Assembly (NCBI GenBank): GCA_009741485.1
Contig: CM019237.1
Location: 45,735,443 to 45,799,442 of the forward strand
DNA from: Malurus cyaneus samueli
Taxonomy: Eukaryota; Chordata; Aves; Passeriformes; Maluridae
Direction of reading: 5' to 3'
Length of the DNA: 64,000 nt
This document shows, piece after piece, positions 51,901-64,000 of this stretch (its first letter is position 1; each line of letters starts with the position of its first letter). The position numbers and the translations under genes are program-made. The notes beneath the pieces were generated by a model. The model saw nothing but the letters and a program-made list of their open reading frames with translations. It did no database searches and was not told the origin of the DNA.

Positions 51901-54900
51901 AGTCAAATGTTCCCAAGGAGAGTGTGAGATGCTCCCCAGAAGCAATCATTTCTTTCTGAAAGCCTCAACTGTTACGTGAAAAAAATCATAATAATTATTG
52001 CAAAAGGCTGAACTGAACGCAATTGCACAGTGGTGCTTTTATGTGGTAGGAGGAGGAAAGAAGAATATGTCTGTTGCATGGTGTGAAAGCCATGGGAAGA
52101 GATGTGCCCCCTTAAAAAGGAGAAAGAAACATTTTACCAAAATGTTTAGAAAAGCCTGCCTTTATTCGGCTGCTGGTTGCCAAGGAGAAAAAATCGATCA
52201 TTAAAAAAAAAATAAAAATGAAGAAGATGAGAAAAGGAGCTGTCAGGGAAGGCGACATCTGGAGCTGAGTTGTGTACAGTTTCTTCTTCTTAGCCCAGTG
52301 ACATTGAATCATTTGCTTTACTGTTTTAAACTGAAAAAAGCTCTGGAACTATCTGATTTCTGTTTATATAAAAACACATTCTTTTTTACAAGGCAGTATT
52401 GCTTCTCTGGTTAGTTCAATGTATGATCATTTTAGAGAGTACTAGTGTACCATTTAATCACTGTTCACAGGTACGTGGCATGCAGAAGGAATCAATTATG
52501 AGAACTGAAAAATCTGCATAAGACCCTTGAGACAATACTGTGGAAACTGTGTGATTCAGGTACATTTTTAAGAGCAACCACAAGTTCTGATTTATGGCAG
52601 TCATATAGATAACCAGATTAACTACCTGGCTTTAATAAAAAAGGGGAAAATGTAAAGTTTTGGTTTAGCATGTTAATGTTGTGCTTGCTCTGTGAATGTC
52701 ATCCAGGAGAAAATTAATCTTATAAATGTAAAAGCAGATATTTTAATTGTGGGCAGAGTGAAAACAAGAAAGAAAGAATCTGTTTTAAATCGATCTAACA
52801 AACTCAGTCCTATTGTGTCATTAACAGCAGCCTGGATGCAGACATTAAGCAAAATTGTTGCACAGAAAGGATGCTCACTAATGATACTGCTTTCTCATGG
52901 GACAACTTTGCAATGGGGATACTCTCAAACAATGAATCACAAAGCAGTTAGAAATGACTGAGCTTTTTGCGCTGCATGGCTAAGAATGTTAGTCCCCACA
53001 GCTGATTCCTGCATGGCTGAGTTCACCTGCACATCTGTGAACTTTCTCTCCGTCATCTCTTCTATATTTACAAATAAGAATGATAACAATGTAATTCTCT
53101 CTTTTGAGTTCTGATGCTTAATATCTTTTTAAAAAAAGAGAAAGAAAAAGAGAGTGAGGGTTCTTTTTGGTTTTCCTTTTATTTATGCCAATCAGGGAAA
53201 ATTTTCTGTAAGTTAGTAAAATCATGCTAATATAGCAGCCTTGTGAATGTGAGATGCTAAGACTTGGTTATCTGTTCCAAGAAAGGCCAGACTCACTACT
53301 CAGAAGAAAGTATTACTCTCTGGTAACTAATGAAGTGTAGGACAGACTACATGATTTTGTATCATCTGCTATAAAAAGCCCCGGAATGTCCTGGAGCATT
53401 TGTGCCTGGAAGCCTGGGGCCTGTAATGATGTTCTGACATGCACAAGTAGAGCACCCTTCACTGAATGAGAAAAGCAGGGACTTCATTTTCCCTGGACAA
53501 GCCTTGGCAATGGCCATTTGGCTTGAGGGCTTAGTCATGTCCCCAATGCCTAGTTTGTAGCACAGACAGGGCCATTGCTGCTAGTTCAGCAAAACCTTGT
53601 GCCTTGATTTGTATTTCCTCTAATGACCCTTTTCTCCAGACTGGCCATGGAAATCTCCTCTAGAGATTTCCTGGCAGAGGAAAAATAGACCTCAGCCTCT
53701 TTAATCTCTGCCCCATTGCCAGAGAAGCCTCCAGGGCATGAGTGGAAATTAATTTCAAGATCAGGCTCTTCTGCAAGCTGAGCTTGGAGACACTGAACAT
53801 AACTTTTGTATCCAGCAGCAGGCACAGATTCCCAAAGTCAGCTCACCCCATTTATTGCAGGCTGTTATAGATGTTTAATCCTGACACCAAAATAACTGTG
53901 CATGATTTCCTGAAGGAAAAACGATAAAACTCTCCATGAGCATGCCTTCTTCTCTGCATCTTTGATGGACAGATTCGCATGCATTCAAATAACAAAATAT
54001 CTGTGCCAGGCAAAGCCCAGTCTCCTGAATCTGTTTCTCTTGTTTTCACTTGCACAAACGACATGCAGCTTAGCACCACGGCCAGCATTGCAGGAGGAGG
54101 ATTACAGCATGTGAGTCTTCTTTTGCAGGCATCTTGCTGCGCTGAGTTTCTCACCAAAATGCTGTTGACATGACAACTTCACTGATCTTCCATTAGACCA
54201 ATAGACAATCTCATTCTAAATCCAGATCCTGTCATGGTTCTCTCACCAGGAGTCCATGGTAGGCTGCCTGTCTTCAGGAGTAAAACCAGCATTTTACTGC
54301 CTGGTTAATTCTTTGCTCACTTCCAGCTAGGTGTATCTTCATGGCAAGTGGTAAATCTCTATCAATAAGGCACAACGTGTCCCAAGTATGTGGCACAAGC
54401 TTGTACAGACATGTTTCAAAAGTTATTGTGGCCCACGCCGACCACAGCCCTTATCAGCTGCATCCCTGAGTCTGTGCCTCAGCTGGGATTTCCTCCCACA
54501 GTCCCATGAGCTCACTCAGCCTCTGGAAAAATCACTGTCTTGTAAACTTGTGTTTTCTTTGTCATTCAAGCGAGCTGCTATTTCTGGTATAACTACTGTT
54601 TCCATGGCTACACCAGCTCATAAATAGGGTCAGAAACCTTGGAGATGTTTTTTAAGTAATTCCTTGGAATAGAATATAATCTGGCCAGAGGTGATGAAGC
54701 TCATGAGTTTTCCTTTGAGGGCACAAGGACTATATTGCGACCACTTGGACACCATGGTTTCTGGTGCAGCTCTGGTCTGGATTGAATGACAACTGTTGTG
54801 GCCAAAGAAGTTGACACTGGCTTGCCTGGGACCAGGGGAGGAAAAGCCTGGGCAGGGAGGGACAGGGATGGGGTACTCAGTCCCTGGGCAGGACCTGTCA

Positions 54901-57900
54901 TCCATCTGGTGTGGCAGCCAGGCATGAGCATGAAACAGGTGCTTCTTGCTCTGAAAAGAAGCTGTGCACCCACATCTCTGCAAAGAAAATGCCACCCACT
55001 TTGTGAGGGGAAGAGAGAGAGAGAGGATGGATGGACGGAGAGAGTGGCCGGATAATCCTGGGAGATACGAAAGAATATGAGAAGTGGGGCCCCTTAAGGA
55101 GTTTCTGTCATGCTTTGTCAGTGGTAAAAAAAAAATCTTCATGTGACGCCATGGAAACTTTTTCCCACAGTGCACAGTTAAAGAGAAATGAGACAGATTT
55201 CATTGTGAAAACAGGAAAACTAAGGGAGTATTTTGAAAACAAACAGCCTGAGCATATGTACATTTTTAAGCTTCGGGAAAGAGAGCTGTAGAGCTGATTT
55301 CCCCAGCAACTTTACCTACATAAGAGAAGGCAGAAGGGGAGGGGGAGCCCCTGGAAACCTGTCTGCAGCAGATGGAGGCATGGGAATGAGCAGCGGGGAT
55401 GGGAGGGAGTCTGCTGCCAGCAAGCTGCACCTCTTTATATCCACACAAGCAGGTCCCTGCCCACAAGAATCACTTCTGCTGTCAGAAGAGGATGAGTGCA
55501 ATCAATCTCCAGGCATTTGTATACAAGCTCTAGTCATCACAGGGAAGAGAGGATGCCAACACGATGCTGCCCCCGTCCTCTTTCCTGTGCCCAGAAATTA
55601 CTGCACAAGCCTCTGAAAGCTGTGTGATTGTCTTAAATGCGTGGGAATGTGTGTTTGCTCCTTCTCTGCTAGATTGAAAGCCCCTCAGCTGATTCACTTC
55701 CCAGCTTCTCAGTGCCCACTCAAGGGCTAGGACCTTATTGATTTTCTTAATGTAAGCTAAGAGTCTCACTGAAGGATTTATCTTGCCTTGCTGCAGGCAT
55801 CTGAAAGGTCAGAGGCCTCAGTTATTGGACTCTTGCTCAGCACCAGCACAGTGCTGGACTGGTGTTCACTGCCAGGGTCTGTCACATCGCTGGGAGACTG
55901 TCCCTTCTTGGTCACACATAGTCACACCCCTGGCTGGCATGGCTGCTCCAAAATCCCCTCCTCCAACCTCACCCAAAGACAAATCCCCTCCATCTTAAAC
56001 AAGCCCATACTTTGGTTTCCTTCTGCCTCTGTGTTGCTCTGATGCTCCTCCATTCTCTGGGACTATTTTCGGTCCTGCCAGCCCTGGTCTCCTCTTGTGA
56101 GGTGGATGGTCAGCAAGGGTATGTGCAAATTGGTTCACCAGAGCCAAGAGCCCCTGGGGATGGTTAACCTTGTGGTTGTACCTCAAGCCAGGCTGTTACA
56201 GGCCATGACTGAGGCACTGCTGCAGCTGAGGATGATCTTCCAGCACCTTTTTTGAAGGACTCAGGACATTCTCTTTTCATGCTGAGACTCCACCAACTCT
56301 TCCCACATCTCTGACTCTGATCTTTCAGTTACAGAAGGCTGTTGAAACACGTTGGAGATAACAAGGACTTGATAAAACAGTATGCATTACCATGCATGGA
56401 GTTTTGTTGGGTTGGAGTATGGGCTGCAAGAGGCCCTCACAGCAGCAATGCTACTGGTACCCAGATGTAACCAAGCTATTTCCCTCAGCACATCACCTTG
56501 GGTCTCAGGAGTGACTGGCTGGCCACCCATGTGTAGCACAAAGGCTCCCCATTCTCCCCCTGTGCCCCCATGTGCTTCACTAGGACCCTGGCAGCATCTC
56601 AGCAGCAGTCCCTATGACTCCCTTGAGTGGACTCAGCCCCGTTGACACAGGTCTAACTGCGTGCATTGCTCTGTAAGGTGTGTCTTCATCCCTGCAGCAC
56701 CTCTGAGTTCTTGGAAACCCCTCTAGGCATTCACCAGCCCAGCAGAGGGATAGGGAATCCTCTCTTCCCTCACATGTGTAGACCTGTGTGCTCCCAAGAA
56801 GCAGCATCACTCAAAGGGCAGGTTACTTTTTTATTTCTTTTTACTTCTCCAGAGATTCCTCCCCAGGAGCTCCAGAGAAGCCGCAATCTTCTTGCAGAAA
56901 GGGGCACATCACCCTCAGGAGTGAGCTGAGGCTCTGCTGCTCCTCCAGACCTTGCTGGAGCTGTGCCTGCACAATTCATGTGTCACAGTCCTCCCCTCAC
57001 GTACAGGCCCGCCCACGACTGGTGCCCTGATGTCACCTGGTGGCAGGGTATATCTGGAGGACAAAGGACACCTCGAGACTCTTTCTACGCAGGCTGGAGG
57101 ACGGGAGTTGAATGATTTGCAAGAGGAGCCCTTTGCACTGTAAGTGTTCCCCAAGAGCTCAAAGGAGTAGCAAGGGGGGGGCAGGGGGATGAAAAAGGAA
57201 CTGGTAGCAAAACCCAGGGGAGAGAAAAATCCAGGTAAAACTCCATGGGGGAGAATTGTGAATATTTCTGCTTAGAGGGCATGAATGGGTCCAGTAGCTA
57301 GGAGAAGGAGCTATGATTATCGTGTGGTTGTTTTCTGTTTCCTCTGACATTAGGGCAGGTGCTGCAGCAGTGGCTGCTCTCAAAGCTGTACGAGCAGGGG
57401 CTGTTCAATTCCTCGTGCTGGGCACCCCTCAGTTGGGCTCCTGGAACTTCCTTGGCTTGTCCTCGGCTGGCTGAGCCTGGGTTTGACCAGCACTGGGGGG
57501 CTCCAGAGGAGCAGCTGGGATGGGCAGCTGGGATGGGTTTCCTGCCCCAGTGCCCAGCCACACATGCAGGGAGTTTATAATGTGATGTTGTACCTCTGCT
57601 GCCACTGAATCCCTTCTTTCAACTGGGATAATTTTTTTTAATGACTCCCATTTGGGAATATAGTTCTACTGGAAATGAGTTTCTGTCTTTTAGAGTGCAT
57701 TCTCTTTCACGTGTTCTTGGTCTTATAACTGCTGCTAGAATGAAGGATTTGAAATCCTGTGTAAGAAAGAGGAGCAGAAAGGGCTGAGCCTGCATGGACT
57801 CTTTGCCATCTCTATGATTAGCCACCTCAAGCAATTGCAACTGAAGCTATGAGACTCCTCAAAGGCATTGGGTTCAAAACTCCCTGATGAACCCTGAAAG

Positions 57901-60600
57901 GATGACACTAGTGGCTCTCACGAGGCCAAAATCTGCACGGAGCCCATAAATGTGAAAACAAGGATATTTCCTCCCGGTTTCTGTGTATTTGCAGAAGAGT
58001 ATCTGCATGGAGGGCCACAGTTTATGGAAGTTCTGTGTCTGACACCCCTGGAGCAGCATAACACAAGTGCTCATGGAGGAATCTGTTTTTATGAAAGTTT
58101 TGAACAGGGGAAGATGAGTCCCTACACCAAAACGGGCTGAAGAAGATCGAGTGAGGCCAGAGACATTTTCCACAGAGCATCAGAGATTAGGGATGGGGCA
58201 GATTAAAGAGTCAGCATTTGTCAGTAGCATTCAAGCCACTTTGGATTTAAAGGAAACTAAAAGAAGAATGATTAATCTGGCCAACAACCCAGAGGTGGGA
58301 TTTCTGACGCAACAGTGATAAGCTCATTAATGGGTATTAGGTATAATTAGCATTCACATGCAGGCAAAGCTCTTACCTAAGGATTAAGCCCTGGACTGAG
58401 CAGAAATGTTGTCAGGGTCAATTAGGTAACACCTCATCAGAGGAGGGAGCAGAGGAAGTGCATGGCAGAGGATCTAAAGCCTCAACAGTCTTTGCTCCAC
58501 AGCCATCAGATCTTGCCCAGGAGCTGCATGCTGCTTCTGGCTCAAGAAAAAGAGCTCTGGCAGCCCAGAAAGCACTGGGAGGAGGCAGCATAGCACTTGC
58601 AGAGATCTAGAGGAGACTCAAAACTGTCAAGCCACCTGTTTGATCTGGTACCAAGGACTATCCAAGTAACCAAGTACGGTAAGACAAAAGGCTGTGAAAT
58701 TCCCATGGGAGGAAGCTGACATTTCTTTTGTTTTCGTGATCCTGGAGTGCTTGTCTGGCCGTGTGTACAGGCAGTTTGTTCCCAAGGTGTGGGAACTGGG
58801 GCAGATTCCATGCTGTGGGGCAGGGCCCACTCCAGCATGAATGAAGAAATCTTTGACTGTAATGATGGCGAGTCCCCCCAGCTCCGTGGGGGGAGGGCAG
58901 CTGGATTCCTGCTGCAAGATGGAAGTTTTTATATGGAATTAAGTTTGCTTTCCAGCCTCTGTCCTTTTTTTTTTTGTGATGAATGGAGAGAAGAGGTAGA
59001 GGGACGTCAGTAAGAGAGAAGTTAGAATTGTCCCTAATCTTAGAAGGGACAATTGTCCCCTAATCAAAAGTTTCATTGGGTGCTCTTTATTGAATTCATG
59101 CAGGTGAGAGACGATGAGCTGTGATTTGGGCAGATGCTTTTTCCTACCAAATCCTGGGTTACTGAATACCTGGTGGATGGATATAACTACTTCAGATTGG
59201 GGGAAAAAGAAACTTCAAGGGCTGAATCTTCCCATTAGCTATTCCTCTATTGAGTGAAGGTCAGGGACAAAGAGTGGACTCAAGGACTGAAGAGGTTTTG
59301 ACCCTCAAAGACATACTTGTGATTAAGGTAACTTGCCAGTAGACAAGAGAGGTTATTGAAGCAGGGCAGGAATTCAGTCAGAGATGGAGCTTAAATGCAT
59401 CTTTCAAGTTTTGGATGTCAGTCTTAAGGGATGGAAATCTATCAGCTGGTTTGTTTTTTCTGTTGTACTTGGGAGTAGCCTTTGAGAGGGGTGCAAGTGA
59501 CTTGGATGTCAGATTAACATGGTGCTTAAAAGTGGGTGTGTGTCCCCTGTAGTTCCAGGATGGGTGTTGTAGCACTGAGACAGACAATCTACTGATAAAT
59601 TGCACCGGAGACGGAGGCATAGTAACAGATTTCTGCACCTTAGCAGACACGTTATTGAGTAGCTTTGTGATGTAAAGCATTTTGTTGTCGGGCAGTATAG
59701 TCGGAGTTCCTCCCATCCTGAGAAACAGGGAGGCACCAAATTCTGTCTTTGTTTTGGAGACTAAATGCCTTCATCTCTCAGTCAGGCCCTAAAAAGCCTT
59801 GAGTTAGAAGATTTCATCTCTCCCTCTAGCAGTGCAGTCCAGGTCATACCAATCACTGCACTTCCATTCTCATTCTGTAAAGGAAGAAGGTGACAGTCTT
59901 TGCCTGTTCTGCCATCACGCTGTGAGGAAAAAGAAAAAGCTGTAAATACTGGGCAACTGTTCAGGCGCTGCAGAGATGGCAGCCAAATAAGTAACTTCCA
60001 CGGTTTGAGCTGATCCCTGTGTTTGTGGGCACAGTGTGTGCTTAGGAAGCGTTGTGTTACACGCGGGGGAATAGCATCTGTGCATACTTCAGCTTCAGAC
60101 ACAACCATCTGCTGCTCCATTTGGGGCTGCTGGAACCTGTCCAGTCCCCTGCTTGGGATTTTACAGCTGAGACAGAAGCCTGACCACAAGCGACAGAAGA
60201 ACTAGCCTGCCTCTAGGTGCTATCATTTGGAACCATCCTACTGCCACCACAGATGGAATGATGTCCTGGGTGAAGCATTTCCAGACTGCCATAGATACAG
60301 AAATATGGCTCTTCACCTTGCATTGATGGGGAAGTGACACAGGATTGCTCGGATGATCTTTTTCCTTGTATCTCAGGATTTGCTTTCCAGCACTCTGGCT
60401 TTTCAGGACAAGGAAATGAACTCCCTTTAGACTAAGGAAAAAAGTCTTTGATGGCATTTATAGTTCTGAGATTAAAAGTCCACAGTGTCACTACAGGTGA
60501 TGTTAGGGATTAAGCCAGAGTACTATGGCGACCTAATGAGATTAGGCTTTAGAACCAAATGCTGAAGTTAATTCTGTTAGGAAAATTAATCCACAAGCAC
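45961..60600. other. Gap between ARHGDIB and PDE6H
   Basis: No gene is recognised; in human nothing coding lies between these two genes. The sequence is mostly AT-rich with scattered short frames. The non-coding first exon and promoter of PDE6H probably lie in this gap or up to 62.2 kb, but I cannot place them. Two weakly protein-like minus-strand frames (47772-47999 and 53586-53825) were examined and not accepted. Confidence 0.55.
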
Positions 60601-60610
60601 CAGAGGTTTA

Positions 60611-61083
60611 TGTCCAAAAAGGAGACAGAGGAGTCCCGCAACTTTATTCATGAATAAAGGGAGAGGTCATGGGCATTTCCCATGGGGTCTCTCAAATTCA
60701 TAGAGGATGCAGCCTCTTTTTATCTCAATTTCCCGTCCGCAGTTCCCTCTCTCTTTCCCCATTGGCTGAGGTACTTGAGAGTACAGGCTCCCCGAAATGC
60801 TTGATGAAACCCCCCTTCTATCATACATTGCCCCCTTTCAATATACATCTCTGTGTCACTGCTCAGGTAGTCTATTAACATAGACTGGGATAAGCCAATC
60901 AGTAGAATTCCTATGCAAATCCTTCCTATTGTTTCTTTCTATCTCCCAATATCAGACTTATCTCACCCCAGAGTCAGAGTCTGTTTGTAGAGACACTCCC
61001 TTCTCATTCCTTTCAATTCCATCAGTGATTACATCAGCCTGGATGCACAGGGATGAACACCTGGAGATAGGACTTATGTAACA
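60611..61083 (-). mobile_element. Probable retroviral LTR upstream of PDE6H
   Basis: Read on the minus strand, this has the order of LTR signals: a CCAAT box (complement of ATTGG near 60763), a TATA-like ATAAAAAG at 60723-60716, and an AATAAA at 60648-60643 followed by a short U5-like end. The minus-strand start TGTTAC and end GGACA are tentative. An alternative start at 60827 sits next to a purine-rich GAAAGGGGGCAA, which could be a polypurine tract; in that case the part beyond it would be a remnant of internal sequence. No viral genes are present. It is antisense to PDE6H. Confidence 0.5.
60642..60659. repeat. Perfect 18-bp palindrome
   Basis: CTTTATTCATGAATAAAG equals its own reverse complement. 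It presents an AATAAA poly(A) signal on each strand, inside the LTR-like element. Confidence 0.95.
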
Positions 61084-62206
61084 GTTATGGGGAAGAACGT
61101 TACTTCAAGGAATAGAGAAAAAAGTTGCATTTATTTTTATAAATAAATGCACTTGTTCCGACCATTCTAATATACTAATTAGCACAAAATTTAATGAAGG
61201 ACTGGAAGCTCCCTTTGGGCACTGGTGAGAGTTATTGCTGTCCTCTCTGGGAAGGAAGCAAACGGCTCAGAGTGCAGCAGTTTTGCCCTCTAAGACAGGA
61301 GACATACCTCCCAAACAGAAATTGCTCCCTGAGAACTATTTAGTCCCTGTGAAGTGGAGTTTGGCTTATGTATCATGTGGTGAAGAGGGGTCAGCATATG
61401 TAAAATAAGGCTCAAAAATACCAAAATGGACACATCCTGGGGAAAGTTACAGGCTTTACTCTTTTAAATTCAGAGAAATTTGTGAAATTAACTTCTGCCT
61501 AAAAGAGAGTTTCCAGTGCTTTGCCTTTCCTTTCTTTATAATCTTTCAACAATCTTGTGCTATTTCCCGTAAGTTTGGTATTGACAAACGTGGAGCCCTA
61601 ATTGAAGCTCCACCCAAAGGACCCATCTAGCTCAGCATCCCATGTCCATCAGTGTTCAAAAGGTAATGCTTAGGCACAAGTGTGAGAATAGGTGAACTGT
61701 GTCATGATGATTCCCAAGGACAGGATATTTCTTTAAGCCATACATGTGTCTTTGTGACTCCTGAAGCAGTCAGGTCCTGAACCAGTAATAAAAACTTCAT
61801 CAATGCTATTCCAAGGCTAGCTTGAAAAAAACCAGTATTGGTATTAAACTTCCTATTTTACCTAAACAGTGCGGCAAGCTTCTGCAGCAACCTGTCTCCA
61901 AGAGTCCAGCTGTTTGAGACAGAAGAAGGTGTCAGTCTCCATGACTCTGCAAGGCACTGCACCATGGGGTTAAGTGTCTTTTTGGCCTTAGCTCAAGTGT
62001 CCTTTGTCTGGCATCTTAATTCTCGAATGCCAGATGAGAGGCACTGCTATGCTGCTTAACTTGTACACATTACAATCTTTCTTTATCTTTAACACCGTTA
62101 TCTTTAACCCTGTCGCAATTATATTTTCCATAATTCTGCCAACCGACTGCCGATAGCCGGAAAAGATAAGCAGAGTGTTGTGTCAGTCCTTGCTGTTCTC
62201 TTGCAG

Positions 62207-62393
62207 AGAGAGGGATCTGAGAGAGGCGCGTGCCTGCCGCACACAGCCCAGCGATGAGTGAGACCCCAGCTGCCAACCTCAACACTACAGAGACTCCAAC
62301 TGGTCCCGCCACACCACGCAAGGGGCCTCCCAAGTTCAAGCAGAGACAGACAAGGCAGTTCAAGAGCAAGCCCCCCAAAAAAGGAGTAAGAGG
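62207..62393 (+). CDS. PDE6H: PDE6H exon 2 (5' UTR end and first coding segment)
   Basis: Acceptor CTCTTGCAG at 62206, 47 nt of UTR, ATG at 62254, donor GG|GTAAGG. It encodes residues 1-46 and part of 47, including the polycationic, transducin- and catalytic-subunit-binding region. Confidence 0.95.
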
Positions 62394-63620
62394 GTAAGGG
62401 GATTTTGTAAAGAAAAGAAACCATGCTAGTTGAATATTTCCTCACTGCTAAGTTGTGCTTCTGTGATACCATCTTCTTTCGGGCGAGGAGACAGAAGGTT
62501 TTCCCCTGCCCCCTGGTGCCATCAGCTCTCCAACCTGGAGCTGCTTCTCTTCTGCTCCCACAGTTCTTCTTCCTTGGCTGGGGGTTTAGGACATCTCCCC
62601 TTTCCTTGCTGCTGGCCCAAACTCACTCCTTACCTGCTCTTTTCTCTCCTAGGTTTGGAGATGACATCCCAGGCATGGAGGGACTGGGCACAGGTAAGCT
62701 CTGCAGGATGATGTTGTCATGCCCTGCTTTAGCACGAGTGCTGACAAACTTCATCATGGGAGAGGATTCCGAGGTGGCCTCTGTTTCCCTGGCCTGTCTG
62801 CAGCTCTCAGGGTCACCAGAGAAGACAAGTTCTACCTCCCCAAGCTGTCACATTTGTGTTATGGTTACATACACTACAAAAAGGAAAGGCCATTTGTGCT
62901 TGCTTCAGCTTCAGACTACTTACATTGGGCTGCAGAACTGCTTGTTTGTTTTCTGTTCATAGTCTGGCCAAGAATTTCAGCAGCATTGAGAGAACTGCTA
63001 AATGCTAACCTATTAATAACAAAAATCACAGAAACTAAATCCCAGATGGCTAAGGATTTGTGTTGTCATCAGAATCCTAATTTTAAGAATTTTATGTACC
63101 CATCTGGGATTGAAAAACATGCATTGGGTGAGCTGTAGCCAGTCAGAACCTCGTAGGTATTGATAACGAGTGAGTTACGGATTCTGAAGATTGTAGGCCA
63201 AATTATTCAGCCTCTGATTTAAAACTGCACATGTCTTTGAGGAGCTCACACTTTGGCTGCAGGTAATTGGTAAGAACAGGAGAAGCCACATAACTGGAAT
63301 GATTTTTACACTGGTTCACATGGTCACTGAAGAGACTAGGAAATGCTAGCTTGCTTTTGCTCACAGAGAGAAAGTACACTGATCTGGTTTGGTCTGGTTT
63401 GAAATGCTCATCTGCCCATTTAACCTTCAAGTGGAGTCTCATTCTTGTTAATATTTCCTGAGTAAATCAACCTTTCCATTAATAAAAAATAAATCTGAGG
63501 ATGCTCTGACAAGAACCCATTTCTCATTTTCTCTCTTCTGCAGATATCACAGTGATTTGCCCATGGGAAGCTTTCAGCCACCTGGAACTGCACGAGCTGG
63601 CCCAGTTTGGGATCATCTAA
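62254..63620 (+). CDS. PDE6H: PDE6H, cone phosphodiesterase gamma subunit (3 coding exons)
   Basis: Coding segments 62254-62393, 62653-62693 and 63544-63620 join in phase to 85 residues (human 83). The protein is the small inhibitory subunit of the cone photoreceptor cGMP phosphodiesterase in outer segments; activated transducin relieves its inhibition during light response. The N-terminus is variable and Thr/Pro-rich. It is followed by the conserved polycationic region [20 protein letters not shown], then [14 protein letters not shown], then the catalytic-site-blocking end [19 protein letters not shown] plus II. Nearly every residue from 20 on matches the human cone form. A 5' UTR exon must lie upstream because exon 2 has a splice acceptor 47 nt before the ATG; I could not locate it. 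No AATAAA was seen between the stop and the window end. Confidence 0.97.
62653..62693 (+). CDS. PDE6H: PDE6H exon 3
   Basis: A 41-nt exon between acceptor CTCCTAG and donor CAG|GTAAGC. It encodes [13 protein letters not shown], identical to the mammalian protein. Confidence 0.97.
63544..63620 (+). CDS. PDE6H: PDE6H exon 4
   Basis: Acceptor CTTCTGCAG. It encodes [19 protein letters not shown] and AQFGII, then TAA. This is the C-terminal inhibitory segment that occludes the phosphodiesterase active site. Confidence 0.98.
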
Positions 63621-64000
63621 GGTGTCAGCATCTCTACTGGTGTCACCTGGTGACTCCACAGATCCCAGCATGGTCTTCACCACCTTTGACACTTATATTT
63701 GGCCCTTGCATCCATTTGCTAATGGGCAGGGTGGTTTTGTAAGAGCTAGTTATGAGATACTTTGCAGATTAATTTGGCAAAGTTATTTGGGACCCTGAGC
63801 AGACCCCATGCTTCATGTGATGAAACTACAGGAAAATGTCTTAATGCCTCCCTGCACCATGTTCTTGCTTCTCTCACTGTCACAGATCTACAATGTTAAT
63901 GGTGATACAGGGAGGCTGTATTTTTCCCTGATTAGCTGAGATATTGTGTGCATGTATGTCCAGACCTAATTAGCTGAGCCCATTTTCTTCCTTCCCTCCC

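Noticed and set aside
53586..53825. Minus-strand frame starting with a GYKSYVQCLQAQ-like stretch that briefly recalled the selenoprotein W fold
   Set aside because: There is no CXXC or CXXU motif before it, an in-frame stop lies just upstream, and the rest does not fit the family.
54630..55175. 181-codon open frame on the minus strand
   Set aside because: No domain, no splice structure, Pro/Ser/His-rich chance translation.

Overview
The window is nuclear DNA from a bird. It contains several 3' ends of CR1 LINEs with the avian tail, short retroviral LTR-like insertions, and three split genes with vertebrate exon structure. The gene order ERP27 - ARHGDIB - PDE6H, with strands - - +, matches the order known on human chromosome 12p12.3. 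I cannot name the species; a songbird or other neoavian bird is a guess from the LTR types.

Layout. Positions 1-16,650 are intergenic: no gene recognised, several CR1 relics, simple repeats, and one unrecognised 167-codon open frame near 15.1-15.6 kb. Positions 16.65-36.45 kb hold ERP27 on the minus strand. I assembled seven coding exons, including a signal-peptide exon at 36.3-36.4 kb and a 14-residue last exon at 17.1 kb. They join in phase to a 271-residue protein. Its introns carry a 17-bp minisatellite, a probable solo LTR in antisense orientation, and a large (GGGCAC/AGGCAC)n hexamer array that starts about 50 bp from the splice acceptor of exon 3. Positions 37.1-45.7 kb hold ARHGDIB, also on the minus strand: five coding exons (200 residues) plus a likely non-coding first exon in a CpG island. 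Positions 46-62 kb are a gene-poor gap with one more LTR-like element. PDE6H lies on the plus strand at 62.2-63.6 kb, with three coding exons (85 residues); its non-coding first exon was not located.

The three genes are not an operon and act in different cells. ERP27 is a redox-inactive ER chaperone of the PDI family. ARHGDIB is a blood-cell Rho GDP-dissociation inhibitor. PDE6H is the inhibitory gamma subunit of cone phosphodiesterase. The most notable signals are the G-quadruplex-prone, multi-frame-open hexamer array beside ERP27 exon 3, the unusual NEEL C-terminus of ERP27, and its altered ERp57-contact motif. I found no convincing new biological system.
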